A DNA stretch of 64,000 bases from Epiperipatus broadwayi (GCA_028023455.1 JAQFVV010006215.1:2056580-2120579); one strand, 5' to 3'; positions 1 through 13,860 are shown, counted from the first letter of the stretch. Made by a program: numbers and translations. The notes: generated by a model from the sequence alone, not told the origin.

Positions 1-88
1 TTTTGATTTAACAAAATCTTTTACACAGTTAGACTAGTAGATAACTTAGTATCTTAATTAAAGGCTGCTTTCCTGTTTGAAATTACTA

Positions 89-345
89 TTTTAAACACAG
101 TCTAATACTTATTTGAAAAATACATTTAGTTAACTAATAACTGAGAATATATATTCAATGCTGGAGAGACAAGTCAAGATTCAATTACTAAGGCTATTAA
201 AAATTAGTTGGATATGTCTGACATTTATATTTATTTTAAACCCAGTTTTATACTTATTTAAAAAATACATTTAATTAACCAATAACTGAAGATATGATAC
301 ATTTTTTGCTGAAGAGACAAGTCAAGACTCAATTACTATGGCTAA
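89..345. repeat. Two-copy tandem duplication, period about 145 bp
   Basis: A block of about 112 bp starting TTTTAAACACAG at 89 recurs from 234 as TTTTAAACCCAG. Both contain a block like ATACATTTA.TTAAC.AATAACTGA and end GAGACAAGTCAAGA.TCAAT. Several substitutions separate the copies, so the duplication is not recent. A weaker repeat (ATAAATCA blocks near 480 and 590) follows. Confidence 0.7.
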
Positions 346-3300
346 ATGATATAAATAATTTTACATAGGCATAATATGTCATATATCCTTTTTCAACTAA
401 TTAATAATAAAAATCAAAATAGGCATGTTAATTTTTCACAATGAATATAGAGAACTAAAATGCAGAAAATTATGTAACTACATAAATCAATATCTAAAAT
501 GAATTAAAAATGAAGTTAATGTTTAGTGGTGAATATAGAGCAAATATATACTAGTAATATGAATGACAATGTAGAAAACTATATAACCACATAAATCATC
601 TTAATTGATTATTATATTGATTTTTTTTTTTTTTTTAATCTACAGAATATTGGGAAATGAATTTGAAAACTTTTTTTCAATTAAGTTTTTTTTTTTTTCC
701 CAACTATTAGACAGATAATATTGAAAATAAATATTTATTCTGTTGTATTTTTTTTTTTTTTTATTGATGATAGTAAATTGTGACATTAACTTCACATTAT
801 ATGATGTAATTTGCTTATTAATTGAGTTTATAAAATTAATTAAATCACTTGCCACTTTAAGATCTTATGCCATAGTAATACTTAGTATGTTCATTCTAAC
901 CAAAATTTAAGGTTCTTCATCCAGACCAGATGAATCGGGATATTTTTTTAGATTATAAGCAGACTTGGGTTCCCCCCCCCCTCCTCTTCCCAGGTACATG
1001 GGCCATTAACTTAGCTAGCTATGCAGTATTAGTTCATAAATAAGATTCTATCTTAATAACTAGAGGGTAATGATTCGAGATTAATCTCTTAGATGATTGT
1101 TGATGTAAACAGAAACAAAATATAATTGTTACAAAGTGTATTCATCTTTATTAGTGGTGAAGATATATTTTTATTTGAACTTTCAATTCATACAAATTGA
1201 TTATGTGTATACTTTATATAAAATCATGTATTTATTTAGATGCATTTTTTTTTTTTGGGGGGGGGGGGGTAGATGTTAAGAAAAAATTAGTCTTTTAAGA
1301 GATGAGTATATAGAAAAATAGAATGATTACTTGGGTCAGTAAAAGGCTGTAGCTGGTAAAAGAGTACATAAAAGTATTTGCTAAAGAAATTAAGAAAAAA
1401 ATAAATTTATTTAAATGATAGGAAAAAGTTTTATGATCTTAAAGGAAATGTAGTAGACTTCAATGACTTGTGAAATCTCCTTTTAGAGATAATTGAAGAG
1501 GATTATTTATTTACTTAGCATATGTATTTTTTTTCTCTCCTTAGCATAACTATTAATAGAATCTAAAGGAACCTGAAGAGGCTTGAATCAAGAGATAGAT
1601 TTACTAGTGAGTAGCTTTCTTAAGTCTTTCATTAGCCATAGACTCAACAATCATTAACTTCGTGATTTATATAAATCTGTGGTCATCAAATTTCATTTAT
1701 GAAGCAGGTAAGAACAATGACAATGGATTATCATGAATTTGTTAATGAGACTCCAATTATTTCTAAGAAAATCAAATTCATTTGGTTTTATTGTTGGATT
1801 TGGGAAAGAAAAAAAAAATCTGGAATCAGCTGAGAATTGCAGTTTTTGCATCATGATTTTTCAGTTGTAGATTTTTGGTTGAACATCCAAAAACGGGATT
1901 TTGATTTGAGATTAGTGATGTACTTTGATGAATTTATATCTTCAAGATATTTTTAAATTCAATCTGCTTAACAGCTTGTTATACATTTTCTTTGAAACAA
2001 TTTCCTTTCTAATATCTGACAGAATATGTGAAAAAACGTGAAGCCACTGTAGAAAATTTTACATGAGTGTGCCAGTAATATTTTTCATGATAATATTTGA
2101 GTATCCAGAAGTTTAATGCGGAGATTTTTTCTTCAGAGGCACAATATTTACCAGCAAAATATGCTAATCATAAGAAAACTATCCATAAAGTAATTGCATC
2201 ATAAATCTAAATAATGCTACCCAGCTTTCCAAGAAGACTATTTCTAGAAATGAATTCTGATTTAGCCTTATATAAATGAGGAAAATAATTCATATTGTGA
2301 TCCAAGGTAATATCTAAATAGCATAATGTAATAATGTGTTTTAGTTTAAATGGTTACATTCAGATTATTATCTGCTAACCTTTAGTTTAATTGAAAAATT
2401 AAGCATATTGACTGTTCATTGATTAGAAATAAGACCCCCATTTTTTAAAATAAAAATTATAATTTTTTTCATATCATTATTTGTGAGACTTCTATTTGAG
2501 GAAAGTTGGGTGCTATCTATAACTATATAATTTTGATTTCTGAAATATATTTTAAATGTGAAGTGTTAATGAAGTTTTTCCACTTAATAAATATATAAAA
2601 TATACATTCTTCCTTTTTCTTTTTAAAACTTGTGAAAAGTTGTGTATATAATTATATTTATTTTTCCACTTAATTAGTTGTTTTTGGTATGGATGAATTT
2701 TAAGATAAGGTGATTATTTTTTTTATTTTGATATCTTGATCTTTTCAGTTGATTTTTTTAAAAATATTTTTATATTGTGCATTGTAATAAAATAATTGTT
2801 ATAAGGAATTTTTTTTTTCTATAATCATTAAAGTGTTGGTTATTAGAAATACTTTTACCTATGAGAATATCAAGTGTATCATACTTAAAAAGTCATTGTC
2901 AGTGAAATTTTTAGTTTTTGATATTGATATGCTTTGCAGAAAGATATTCTTCATGGTTTATTAAAAGAGATGGTAACGTTTTAATGTTATCATGTTGATG
3001 CAGGAATAGCATTATATGGAGTCTAAGCACGTCATAATATTTAAACAGTTTACATTATGCTTTCTTTCATTGTCTGCAAATTTGTAAACACATAGATCTA
3101 ATAATTATTTGTTTGGCATTTACTTTTTCCTATGATTTTTAACAAAATAATTTTATATTGTAACTTATCAAAAATTAACTTTGAAATGAGTTTTTATGTC
3201 TATGATGTAACGGTTCATATATGCACACGTTGCATGTGTGTATATATACGGGTTACATGATGTACTTATTTTTTAAAAAATAATAAAAATTTAAGATTTT

Positions 3301-3506
3301 GAAATAGAAAAATAATGTCAAGAATTAATAGTTTGAATAAGTAAAAGTTAAAATAGAAAGAAAATTTAGAAATAAGTTAGAAATTAGTTATTAATTATAA
3401 CTTATCTTTCTTTTATGTACTTTTATTTTTTGTATAATTTTGTCAAAACTACTCTTTGTCAAAAAAAAAAAAGTACTTTTAATTAAAAGAAAAAAATTCT
3501 TATGAA
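346..3506. other. AT-rich sequence without a recognised gene
   Basis: There are no open frames of note and no transposon domain that I can recognise. The stretch contains a C run at 972-981 and a T-run/G-run junction at about 1245-1269. A somewhat less AT-rich part (about 1700-2260) has short protein-like fragments in several frames on the plus strand, but I could not match them to any family. Confidence 0.4.
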
Positions 3507-3549
3507 AACTAATCAGGCTCTGGAGATTAAGATTCCAGACTGATTAGTT
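3507..3549. other. Strong imperfect hairpin
   Basis: AACTAATCAG at 3507-3516 is complementary to CTGATTAGTT at 3540-3549. TCTGGA is complementary to TCCAGA just inside, with a two-base bulge on the left side and a short loop. The stem is about 16 bp. An AATAAA lies just downstream. It is too short for a typical animal microRNA precursor. Confidence 0.6.
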
Positions 3550-3642
3550 GAACAATAAAGGTAATTTCAAATTAATTAAAATAAGAAAATAAAGGAATGT
3601 AATTTTTAATTAAAAGATGGAATGTATTGATAACATGGTTAA

Positions 3643-4420
3643 CACTGGAACAAAGGTGGGGTCAGAGTAGCATAAAAAGCGGACATTCTCTATTGTCAAT
3701 TATTATATTGAATTATTATTGGAAATGATTAGTTATTGGTATCTTAGTGTTATTATTGTTTAAAGAGAAATGAGTAGCTAGATCTGAACGCTGGTGTTCG
3801 ACCGTTTTTCTCCGCTCATCTCCTGTGTGCTATTAGCCAAATGTCATGGTAGTTTACTCTGACTCGCCTTCTGCCAATGTTTAAACCTGCTCCACCAAAT
3901 TAAGAGAACCAGACACGCCATAGGACAAGTAATCAAGAAGCTACATTTATGTTACACATACACTTACCAAGAATCTGACCAGAGCCGAAGAAAAGGTGAT
4001 CACCCACATACAAAAAACCAAAAACTGTGCATAACCCACTTATGGAAACCAGAGATTGTACTCAAACTGCTTATGGAAACCAGAGACTGTATTCAAACTG
4101 CTGTACTTATACCTAGGTAATTATTATCCATGACGTCATTATTAAAATTTAAATACTAGTATTAAAAGTTAAAATCTTGCCCTGAATAGAACTCATAAGC
4201 ATGCATATTTATTATTATAATATCTCATATGTTTTATATTTTATTATTTTTCTTCTTATTATTATTGTCTGTAAATAAATTGATGTAAATTATTAGTGTT
4301 GTTTATATCTCTCGCTCTTTCTCCATTTATCCAAGTAAATGTGTTGCCAGTCTCATGTTTAAGAACTAGCCATGGGTCAAGCGCTTGAAACCTATTAGTG
4401 ACATTTCATGGGTTCCAGTG
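3643..4420. mobile_element. Putative TIR element beside TTAA (piggyBac-like MITE?), 778 bp
   Basis: The block starts CACTGGAAC next to TTAA (3639-3642) and ends GTTCCAGTG next to TAAA (4421-4424). This fits 9 bp terminal inverted repeats and a once-duplicated TTAA with one mutation, which would suggest a piggyBac-type cut-and-paste element. The interior is richer in GC than its flanks. It contains a two-copy 31 bp repeat (4041 and 4072, TATGGAAACCAGAGA), a consensus CRE palindrome at 4131-4138 and AATAAA near 4276. No coding capacity is visible. A solo LTR is the main alternative. Confidence 0.35.
4131..4138. promoter_or_regulatory. Consensus CRE palindrome (TGACGTCA)
   Basis: A perfect 8 bp CREB/ATF consensus lies inside the putative element at 3643-4420. 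It could be a promoter site of that element, but a single 8-mer is weak evidence of function. Confidence 0.3.
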
Positions 4421-5585
4421 TAAATATTGGATGACGCCCTGGGTTTAAACCCTTTATAAATAATCCCCATGAGGTGTTTCACGTTTCATGCAACTGGAGA
4501 GTTACCTTGGGCTGGAGTGGCGACTGTTGGTTTAATATTTTTATTAAATCTGTCTAGGGGGGGGGGTATGGTTGATATGTAAATATTAATCATATTTACT
4601 CCTCTGGGGTCCTCTTAAAAGGTCATATTAAAAATTAATATGTTTAAATACAATTTAATTAGAAATAGATTTAAAATAATAAGTAATTAGACTTAGTGTA
4701 AGTAGTAAAAAGGTTTTTATATTTTTATGTTTGGGGGGGGGGGGTTTCCTATTACAATATATAATTACACAATAAATTATTTATACTATTTTTTAAAGGT
4801 GTATTTATAATTTATTTTTTTTACATTTTTTTCCCCTGGTATATATAAATATAAATTATATATATATACTGTAACTTAATACTTAATCTTAATTATGCAA
4901 TTCTTAAGTAATTTTTCATAATACATACTTTTATTTATGTCTTTCATATATAGTATCTTTCCTTTTTAAAATTTAACATGGAAAGATAGAAATTATCTTG
5001 CTTTTGTTTCAGATTGACTTATATGGTGTAATTGTATTGTGATAATAATATATATTAAATATTAAGAACAAATTGTCAAGTTGCTTTTAGATATTAGCCT
5101 AATGTGAGTGATTAAAATCAGTTAATTAATTTCTGTTAAAAAAATTGTTATAAAAAATTATATATTTAGTTGATGATTTTTATTGTGTATGTGTAATAAT
5201 CATTTGAATTATTTGGCTGTTGGTCTATTGCCAATGATAATTTGAATTGATGAATTCTGTATTAATATTTTATAATTTTATACATCGTACAGAAAATCAA
5301 ATTAGATTATTAATAAAATATCCGTAAGACTGTAATAACTATTTTATTTCACCTTTATTTTGTAATTAATAACACGCTGATGCGTTGCGGTGAAACTTTT
5401 TTATATAATAATTTCTGTAGGCTTTCAATATCATAATTTCTGCAGACTAAGCTTGTTTAGTGTATATTTAAAGTAACAATTTTTTTGTGTAATGCTGTCA
5501 TTTCATTGAGATTGCAAATTTTTTTTGCTGATAAGATTGAACTTTGACATGAATCTATTGTGCAGATTTTAAAAGAATTGTGCTA
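4421..5585. other. AT-rich sequence, no gene seen
   Basis: The stretch contains G runs at 4557-4566 (just after TCTGTCTA) and 4733-4744, and a TA-rich microsatellite near 4850-4870. I see nothing else in it. Confidence 0.45.
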
Positions 5586-5912
5586 ATATATATTCAAATA
5601 CTAGAAACTCCTGAAAAAAAATTCAACCTTGTTACTTTTGCTGTTCTAATCTCATATGACCTTCTAAGCACTAATTATTTGATTATTATTCCTTATCACA
5701 ACATTGTTACACCAATATCCTACTCCTTATTAATTAAATTCAATTTATATATAAATATATAAATTGAATTTATTAATAGTTGGTGTAATAAATTGAATTT
5801 AATTAATAAAGTATTGGTAATGTTGTGATAAGGAATAATAATCAAATAAAGGAAATATGAATTAGAAAAATAAAGGTTGAATTTTTTTGGAGTTTCTAGT
5901 ATTTGAATATAT
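5586..5912. repeat. Foldback inverted repeat, arms about 140 bp
   Basis: The left arm begins ATATATTCAAATACTAGAAA at 5586. The right arm ends with its complement near 5912. A long block, TTATTTGATTATTATTCC followed by TTATCACAACATT, is matched in the opposite arm near 5825-5855. The centre, near 5745, is a small AT palindrome. It is probably a foldback MITE. The plus-strand open frame inside it is an arm, not a gene. Confidence 0.7.
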
Positions 5913-8900
5913 AAATCTAATATTGCTACATCAAACCTGACATTCCAGTTTGTAGTGAGAAAATATGTTCATAGATTATGTATATATTTGTTAAGAATAT
6001 TGTTTATTCTTCAATGTTGTATATTACAATTTACTACTTACCAAATGGTAAGTTGAAAACGTTGATTGGAATCTATATTATATTTCTTTTTATGTGTAAT
6101 TCGTGTGTTGTAAATAGTTTATGAATATAAATATTGCATCAACAAATAATTATTACATTTAAATTCATTATAACCGAATAATTGAGTATTTAAAATTGTA
6201 ATTTTATATTTAATTTGCTGTAATTATTTTATATAAAAGTTCCCTATTATTGGCAAAAATAATGTAGATTTTTATTTTGATATAAGTTCAGAATATATAA
6301 TGCAAAATGCTTGTATATAATATAAATAAATACAATTCTTAAGTTTAGAATAACATCTTCCACATAATATTAGATTTTACATTATTGGCATAGAGATATG
6401 TAAAGTAAAAGTTGGTTCATGAATAGAAATGCAGATTTTTTTTGTGTGTGTGAAATTCTAAATTTTAAATGGCAACATCTAAATTAAATTTATAATTTTC
6501 TCAAAGCATTGCAGTATGATCTATGTTCCTTCAACATTGTAATTACATTTTTTTTATAAAAATATTTTTAAAATTGCTTTTCACTTTTTTTTAAATTCTG
6601 TTTTCAGTTACTTTACTTTTAATTATAATAGTCTTGTCTTTTATTTTTGTTTTTGTTGTTGTAATGTGTAGCATAAAATTTATATAACAGAAATCTATCT
6701 TTGCCTGCAAATTTATATACATTTTGAATAGTTTAGTGGTTATTTATGTTAATGTAATCAATGTCTAAATTTTCATGATCTATTATTTCTTTTATGGTAA
6801 CCAAACTAATTAGCAGAAATATAATTTAACACCCAAAAGTTTCAAAATTTAAGTCGACTAGTTCTCCAGCTATATCATCAAAATACTTTTTTTGCATTAT
6901 ACTATAATGATTGCATTCTAATGATTATTGACTATTATGATAGATGTTATTACTTTATATTATAGAAAAAGGAATTAAGAAGTTATGCAATGGTTTGTGT
7001 CCTTGGATAGTGTATAGAATTGAGTCCTTGAATAGTGTATAGATTTGAATTGTCCAAGTTTCACATCATTAGTAAGAAACATCTAGTTAAATACATTTAC
7101 TTTAATTACCATTTCAAGTTTTTCTTCACAGATTTTAAAGTTATATCAATTGATTTTACTATTCCCATCTTATAAATAGATTGATATATATTAAACCTCA
7201 GATGTAGATAAAACACTAATTACATCAATATAATTGTTAATAATTTTTCATTTTTTGTTTTTATATATACATTCTAAATTTAATTATTTCATGGAAAACT
7301 AAAAAGTATAGCTGATAGATGTTATATGATAGAGTTATAATTTGATTATACGGTGTAAAAAAAAAAATATTTTTTTTCTTGCTTTGTTCATCAATTCGAA
7401 GTAATTATTTTCTATGATATTATATATGTATTGGCCTTTTGTTCTTATTCTTAGAATTTTACAAAATTTTAAAAAATGAAAAATTTGAGTAATAAACTTC
7501 ACAAATTTGAAACTTAATAACCAGAAGACAATAATCTGGCTATTATGTCATGTAATAGCCAGAAATATATTTGATAAATTATACATACATGATATATTTT
7601 AATATTACAAATTATTATTAACAATTAATTTTTCTTACATATAGTCTTTAATTTTAATATAGTTTGTAGCAAAATGAAAATTAGTTTTTAGCATATATAT
7701 ATTGTTTAAAATATTATAAAAACCGATAAAAGTAATAAGATTTTAAAAATATTATGGAGAAGAAAAAAACTTTCATTTATGCATTTATTAATAGGATTTT
7801 TTTTCCTGTTTCACCATGTTGATTTTCACCAAAAAAAAATAATTAATAATTATAAAAATAAAATATATTTTTTGTTTATTATTTTAAAAAAAAGTATATA
7901 TATTTGATACAAAAAATTTGCTTCTGAAATAAATAAAAACTTTTTACCAACACAATGCAAAAATTCTCACTGACTTGCAAAGAGCTGTAGCAATTTAGAT
8001 CTGTTCTTATTTAATGATTGCAATTTCCATCTAAGAAGAGAAATGAAAACTAAAATGAAGACTCATTACCATTAGAACACAACTTGCAATGCAATATTGT
8101 AGTGGGACTTGAGAAGCAATAGTGAATATAACACTAGTTAGCCTGATGTTTTAGTGAAATTATATAAAGACTAATTGATAAACTTAATAAATTATTGATT
8201 ACAGTAGTCACTTATTATTACTATTTAATTATAAAAACTTTGGTAAATGATTTCAATATATGAAATCAATCAGAAAAATTGTCATATTCAATTTTTAATG
8301 TATCTGATCAATGTTCTTTAAAAGTTAGACAACTCTAAAATGGATATTTTAATATTAGAAAAATCTGGCTATCATTATAATCTGTATATAATTTTGGACT
8401 CATTGTTAAAATATTAATTATAAATTTGACAATATATCAATTATTACTGTACATAATTTAGTGCAGCAGTAGGGTGGCAAACGTGAGTGCTTGAAGATTT
8501 TATGGTATTTGAAGTTAGAATTATTTGATTCAACTTTCAGTATGATTTTTTTTTTATATTTACTGACCGCAAAAAATTTAAATGCCTAGCAGATAAAATT
8601 TTGCATAAAGTATATATGTATGATGTGAAAAAGCATATTAGCTAGTAACATTATGAGAAACTATTCTTTATCATGTTTTGGCTTATTTTGTGCTTGATAG
8701 ATGATTAGTATTGATAAAGTTGCCTTTGGTTTATATTAGCTTAAATTCTTGCAACTGTTTGATTTTGGTATAAGATTACACTTATTAAGTGTAACTTATT
8801 AAATTAGTATTAGTTATTTAGTATATCAGAGTTTTTTCAAAATCTTAGCTTTGATATCACAAATATATTAAAATAAAATTTTATATGCATAGTAATTAAG

Positions 8901-10070
8901 TTATTAAACTTTCTATTTAACTGAAAAATATATAAAAATTATTAATATAAATGAAAATAAATATGCTTAGATTTTTTTTATTAGTTCAGTTTCATTTTGT
9001 TTTTAAATTATCATAATTGAACTTGCATCTTGAAGAAGGAAATTATGGTTTAATAAAATAATGGAAACATTTTAGTGAAATTTATTATTTTGAATTGTTA
9101 TCACAATATATCATTATTAGGGAGCTTTCAAGGACATTTCTCCAGAACAAATCAATCATGTTTCATTTTTCAAGCTTGACATAGTTCATATTTTTCTCTC
9201 ACTTCAATCTTTCTAAGCATATATATTTTTTTAATGGATTATATTGTTTTATCATATAAACAAATGACTGGTCACTTACACTTGAAGCAAAAGTTCAAGT
9301 ATAATATTCACTCAATCATTTTCTTGGTTTTCCAAGTTATTTTCAAAATATTACAAACCATCAGTATTTATGCTAGTGATCAGCCGTCACATCCATAGAT
9401 AATTCAAAAAAATATCAGTTTTAACTATTCTGATCTTTAATTTTAAAAATATATTCTTGCATATAAATATTTTCCTCAGGTTTTTTATTCATTTATCTTG
9501 AGTTAATTTGTGATTAATGTTTTACTTGAATTGTTTGTAATTGATGAATGATTGGATAGTCATCAAAATCGTCCATGTCTTTATTATCAATTTTAAAAGC
9601 TGTCACTGTCATTATCATGTATAATCTGTCTATTTAAAATATATTTAGCCATAATCGTAATTTTATGTTTTTATAAGTTTTTTCCATTTTTGGTATAACT
9701 GGTATTATGTACCTTGTCTAAAATTGTTGATGGTTCTTCTGAATCTAAAATCCATAATTGTCTTCATTATTTTACTTATACATTCATTAAACAAGTTGAG
9801 TATATGGGTGATTATATACATCTCTACTTAATTCCTTTGCCAACATGAAACCAATCTGTTTTATCAGTCTTTAACTATATAGCTTCTAATTTCATATAGA
9901 TTCCTTATAAGAACATTTTTCTGCAAGTAGGTCTACACTATATATAATTTGGCATGATTAATTATATTCAGAAAAATATTTTTTTTATTTTGCATTTATT
10001 AGATGTATATCAGTATTATTTCTATATTCTTTAATCATTGCTGAAATTAGCTTAAATATCTAAATAAGTG
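5913..10070. other. AT-rich sequence, no gene seen
   Basis: Long AT-rich stretch with short T and A runs. The minus strand between about 9280 and 10000 has broken, protein-like fragments that could be an old LINE, but no diagnostic motif was found. Confidence 0.4.
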
Positions 10071-11690
10071 TTTCCCAGAAATTCCCGGTTTCAAGTCGCT
10101 CGAAATCGGTCAATTTTTGAGCTACGGTAAAGATTTTACGGTCTTTTTGAAGCTTAGAAAAAGTTCCGTAAGATGCTGCCCTCCCTTGAATTATTTTACA
10201 AATAAAAAATCAATACTATTCAAATTTTAGTTTAACAATGGAAGAGGGCGGTTCGTTTTTGTCACTGATTAGCTATTAATCATAGAGGAATCAATAATTT
10301 TTACCGCTATGATTTTTTTTTTCATTTTGAAAGTGATAAACGAATGTTTTACACCATTTTAAAAGTATTTTTTGACATATTATAAATTATTTTGATAAAA
10401 TATGCTAAAAATAAAATTATTGTAGAAAAATATTTAAGATTTTAGTAACTTTTCCGCAACATAAAATTGAGAAAAAAATCACTGACATCAGCAACTGTTT
10501 TTAGTTGGTTACTAACGTTTGTTTTAGATTCATTTCAGATTTGCCGCTATTGAATATTTTTATAATTATAACTAAAAATTTATTTTTGAAAAAACTTTCG
10601 TTTACTTTCATAACCTGACAAATTATTAATATACTTTTTACAAATGAAACTAAAATGAATATAATATTAAAAAATGAATATATTTTTATGGCTGAGTTTG
10701 TGATTTGACCAATTAAAAATTTAGAGTTTTACCTCACTCAGCCAATAAAATTATTTTTCAGTGAAAGAGTTAATATAAGGATCTAGCCTGTCTCGAATGA
10801 TTTTCATAATAATCTTATACAAGCTATAATAGATATTGTAGGATTTTCATATTCTTAAGTAAACATCTTTGTTGTAGAAATACATTGATTTTTCTTCACT
10901 TTTTTCTAAAAAAAAATTTTTTTAATGCTTTGTCATCAATTTTTGTGGCTGGTTTTTTGGCGATGATTTTAAGGCTAATCTGATTTTATTTTCCATTACT
11001 GTAAAGATTTTTCCATAATCTACGCATTGGCTTATTTAAGGCTGAAACTTTTTTATTTCAGGGATTCTCTGATAGACTGCTTTTATTTTTCAAACTTATT
11101 TCCATTTTGCAAATATTTTTTTTCAAAAAAAAAATTCCTGGTTCTCTCAAAAGATCTCATTTTTAAATTTGACTTTTCTTACATATATTTTTATGGAATT
11201 AATATTTCATCTTTTGACATCATTTTGATTTTTCTAATTGTTTTCATCTTAATCAAACTTTTTTTAGATTTGCTTTTAGAATTTTTTTATTTTATTTCCA
11301 TCCTTGGTTCTACTATCTTAACATAAGTTATATCGGTTCTTACATATTAGACCTGCTGTGAAATATATATGATTAATCCGGTGATAACTTACTAACCATG
11401 TAATCACGTAAAATGTCTGCATGGGATCTTCTGACATATTTAATTCATTAATTTTGATAAATGACAACTTTATTTAGTACAAAATAATGACTTGTAATGT
11501 TATTTAATGGAAATGAAACAAATATTTGTCTTGAAGCGACTCAAGTTGCTGTAATAATGATAACTAATCTTATTTCGTACAAAATGGCAACTTATAATTT
11601 TATCTACTAGAAATAAATGAACATGTATTTATGTTTTTTTTTATTTATAAGAAATGATGTTGCAACAACTAAACATTTAGCAATATTGTA
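10071..11690. other. Compositionally mixed block, unclassified
   Basis: From about 10075 to 10320 the sequence is less AT-rich (TCCCGGTTTCAAGTCGCTCG, GCTGCCCTCCC, GAGGGCGGTTCG), with a loose inverted relation between the last two. It may be a decayed DNA transposon. The hydrophobic plus-strand open frame at 11027-11326 is low complexity and AT-driven; I do not call it a gene. Confidence 0.3.
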
Positions 11691-13860
11691 ATGGTAAGAA
11701 TTGTCCCTCCACGCAACAAAATCTAGAACACAGGCAAAATACACTAAAGCTGATCAAATCCGGATACTGGGATTCAGAATCTGACCAACATTCAATCCTT
11801 TCACCTCTGCTCAATGATTTAATACCCTATGGATGACATTCCTCAACTTACACAGACACTCAATTTACCCTCGATCCGGCAGTCACCCCCGGTGGAACAA
11901 GAGACTCGTAAAAATTAACTAGTTTATCACTGATTTGGGCAGACATATACACATATGGTTAAGTAATTAATTATAGAACTTAACAGACTGATCTACATAT
12001 ATATGAAATGGTGTATGTGCAATTAAATATAGAGTTGGATAAAATGAACTCACGGACAATAAAATTATGAAAATGAGTTATAATTTTAAATATTATTAAT
12101 TTAATAAAACAATAACAAATAATAAATCAAAACATACAAAATTATACGATGGGAACGTGGATATAACGCTCGCAGGCGTTAGATAACTAATGAGATTAAT
12201 GTTACATATCTCATTATAAGTGTTTAATAAAGTGTAGTGCGGTATTGGAGTTTATGCCTATTTTAATATGCCAAATTTCTAGCTCTCATGAAGTCTGCTG
12301 GATCATATGGAACTTTATAGCCAATGTTATATAACTAACTATAATAGCGCTCCTATGGCATCTATCTATACAAAGTTAAATCGAGCATGTAATTAAGCTC
12401 AGAGACACACAGATTAATGTATTAACCTAGATTAGGATATACTCTAATGCTAGATAAGCATTTAATATAAAAGGAGAGAAAACTGGCTTATGATAGGTTT
12501 ACCTATATCCTCTATGGCATATATTAAAATATTAATAAAGCAAAAAGGTGTGAATGGGGCATTATTCATGGGCTTCAGTCTCAAAGACTCGGTTTGCCCT
12601 AAAACCGCTCAACTTGCTACGAATAGGAACATTAGTAGTTCAGGGAGTCGGATAAGCATTATGAATAATCTAGGCCCTTGTGCCCTAGTTCTAAAAGTGT
12701 GCTTAAACCCTAACTAAAGTGGATGAGAGTGACCTCCGCCAGCAACTCATCAATAATCATGCAGCAAGCAGATAATTGTACATTGTGTACTTTGTAAGGA
12801 CATAACGCAAATGCGTAAAATTATATTATCGTGCCTTAAATTAGATAGCGTCTATTTGCATATCTATACAATCCAGTTCTCAAATTTAGTATTTCAAATA
12901 TACTATTTAGGGACTAAATTAATTAGTAATCTAGTTTAATATTATCACTTGCGTCTCAACATATATAAGTCTAAGGAGGATAAAGCATATTTGCGGGTAA
13001 TTACGAATAAAACATTAAAATATGCTTTGAGAATATCTCTATGGCTAGTTCCTACGGTGTGCGAGTTACATATATAAATAGTTATAATTCACAACTAGAA
13101 TTAAGCAAACTACATAAAATAACTAGATAACTGATTATTGTAATATTAATACCCAAAACTTAATCAGTAAAATAATAATATGATCTTGAAACGAGTGAGA
13201 ATGAAGAATAATAATTCAATTATTTATTATAGCGAAGATTTGAAATTATCTTCGCAAATCGATAAGCTAAAATTATATTTATAAATACTTGCGGTTTCGA
13301 GTCATTTGGCATATTAAATACATATAATATTAAAATGATAAAATCATAGAATAAATTGAATAGATTTAGAAATAGGCATAAAAAGACCAAAGAAAATTAT
13401 ATATTTAAAATAGATTATTAGAGTTTTACATTTTAAAAGAGAATTCAAGTTTTACAATCAGGAAAGATTTAGCATTTTACAATCAGGCAAGATTTAGCAT
13501 TTAACAATCTTCTTTGTAGATTTTAGTAAAGGTGTTTGGGAAAGGCAGATTTAATAAATAGCTAGCTTTTAAAAAAAAAGAAACAAAAGTCACAGTTTAT
13601 AAACAGAGCTCTGAGAGAAAATTTACTATTCATTTGTTTCCATTGCAGTTAATTCTGGAGCACTTGGGAGGATATTAAGTTGACACTTTTGACGATGATG
13701 TAAAGTTAAGAGATTTTCCACGGGCTACTTTTGCTGGTTATGGCATTAGGTTTTATGGGACCAAAGTTCTTCTCTATTCACCGCGAGGAGAGGCGGTGAA
13801 CTATTGCTGCCCTACTCGATCATTTTGAAGGTAAAACCGGCGTAGGTTCGGCTTACAATT
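11690..13860. repeat. Unclassified hairpin-dense block
   Basis: This region of about 2.2 kb differs from its surroundings in composition and contains several perfect short stems. They are TAACGC/GCGTTA at 12164-12181, AATGAGAT/ATCTCATT at 12189-12215, AATGCT/AGCATT at 12446-12462, AAAGCATATTT/AAATATGCTTT at 12982-13028, ACTGATTA/TAATCAGT at 13130-13168, GCGAAGAT/ATCTTCGC at 13232-13255 and TTCACCGC/GCGGTGAA at 13777-13800. The 75-codon frame at 12490-12717 has no recognisable domain. Its left edge (ATGGTAAGAATTGTCCC near 11691) resembles the minus strand of the repeat at 62.2 kb, so it may be a distant member of that family in the opposite orientation. Class unknown. Confidence 0.4.

Noticed and set aside
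11027-11326. 99-codon hydrophobic plus-strand frame that could be read as a membrane protein
   Set aside because: Dominated by Phe, Leu, Ile and Lys codons from T/A-rich sequence. No start context, homologue or supporting neighbour.
12490-12717. 75-codon frame in the hairpin-dense block
   Set aside because: No recognisable domain on either strand, and the region is better described by its hairpins and repeat-like character. The reverse strand also reads protein-like, so no frame can be preferred.
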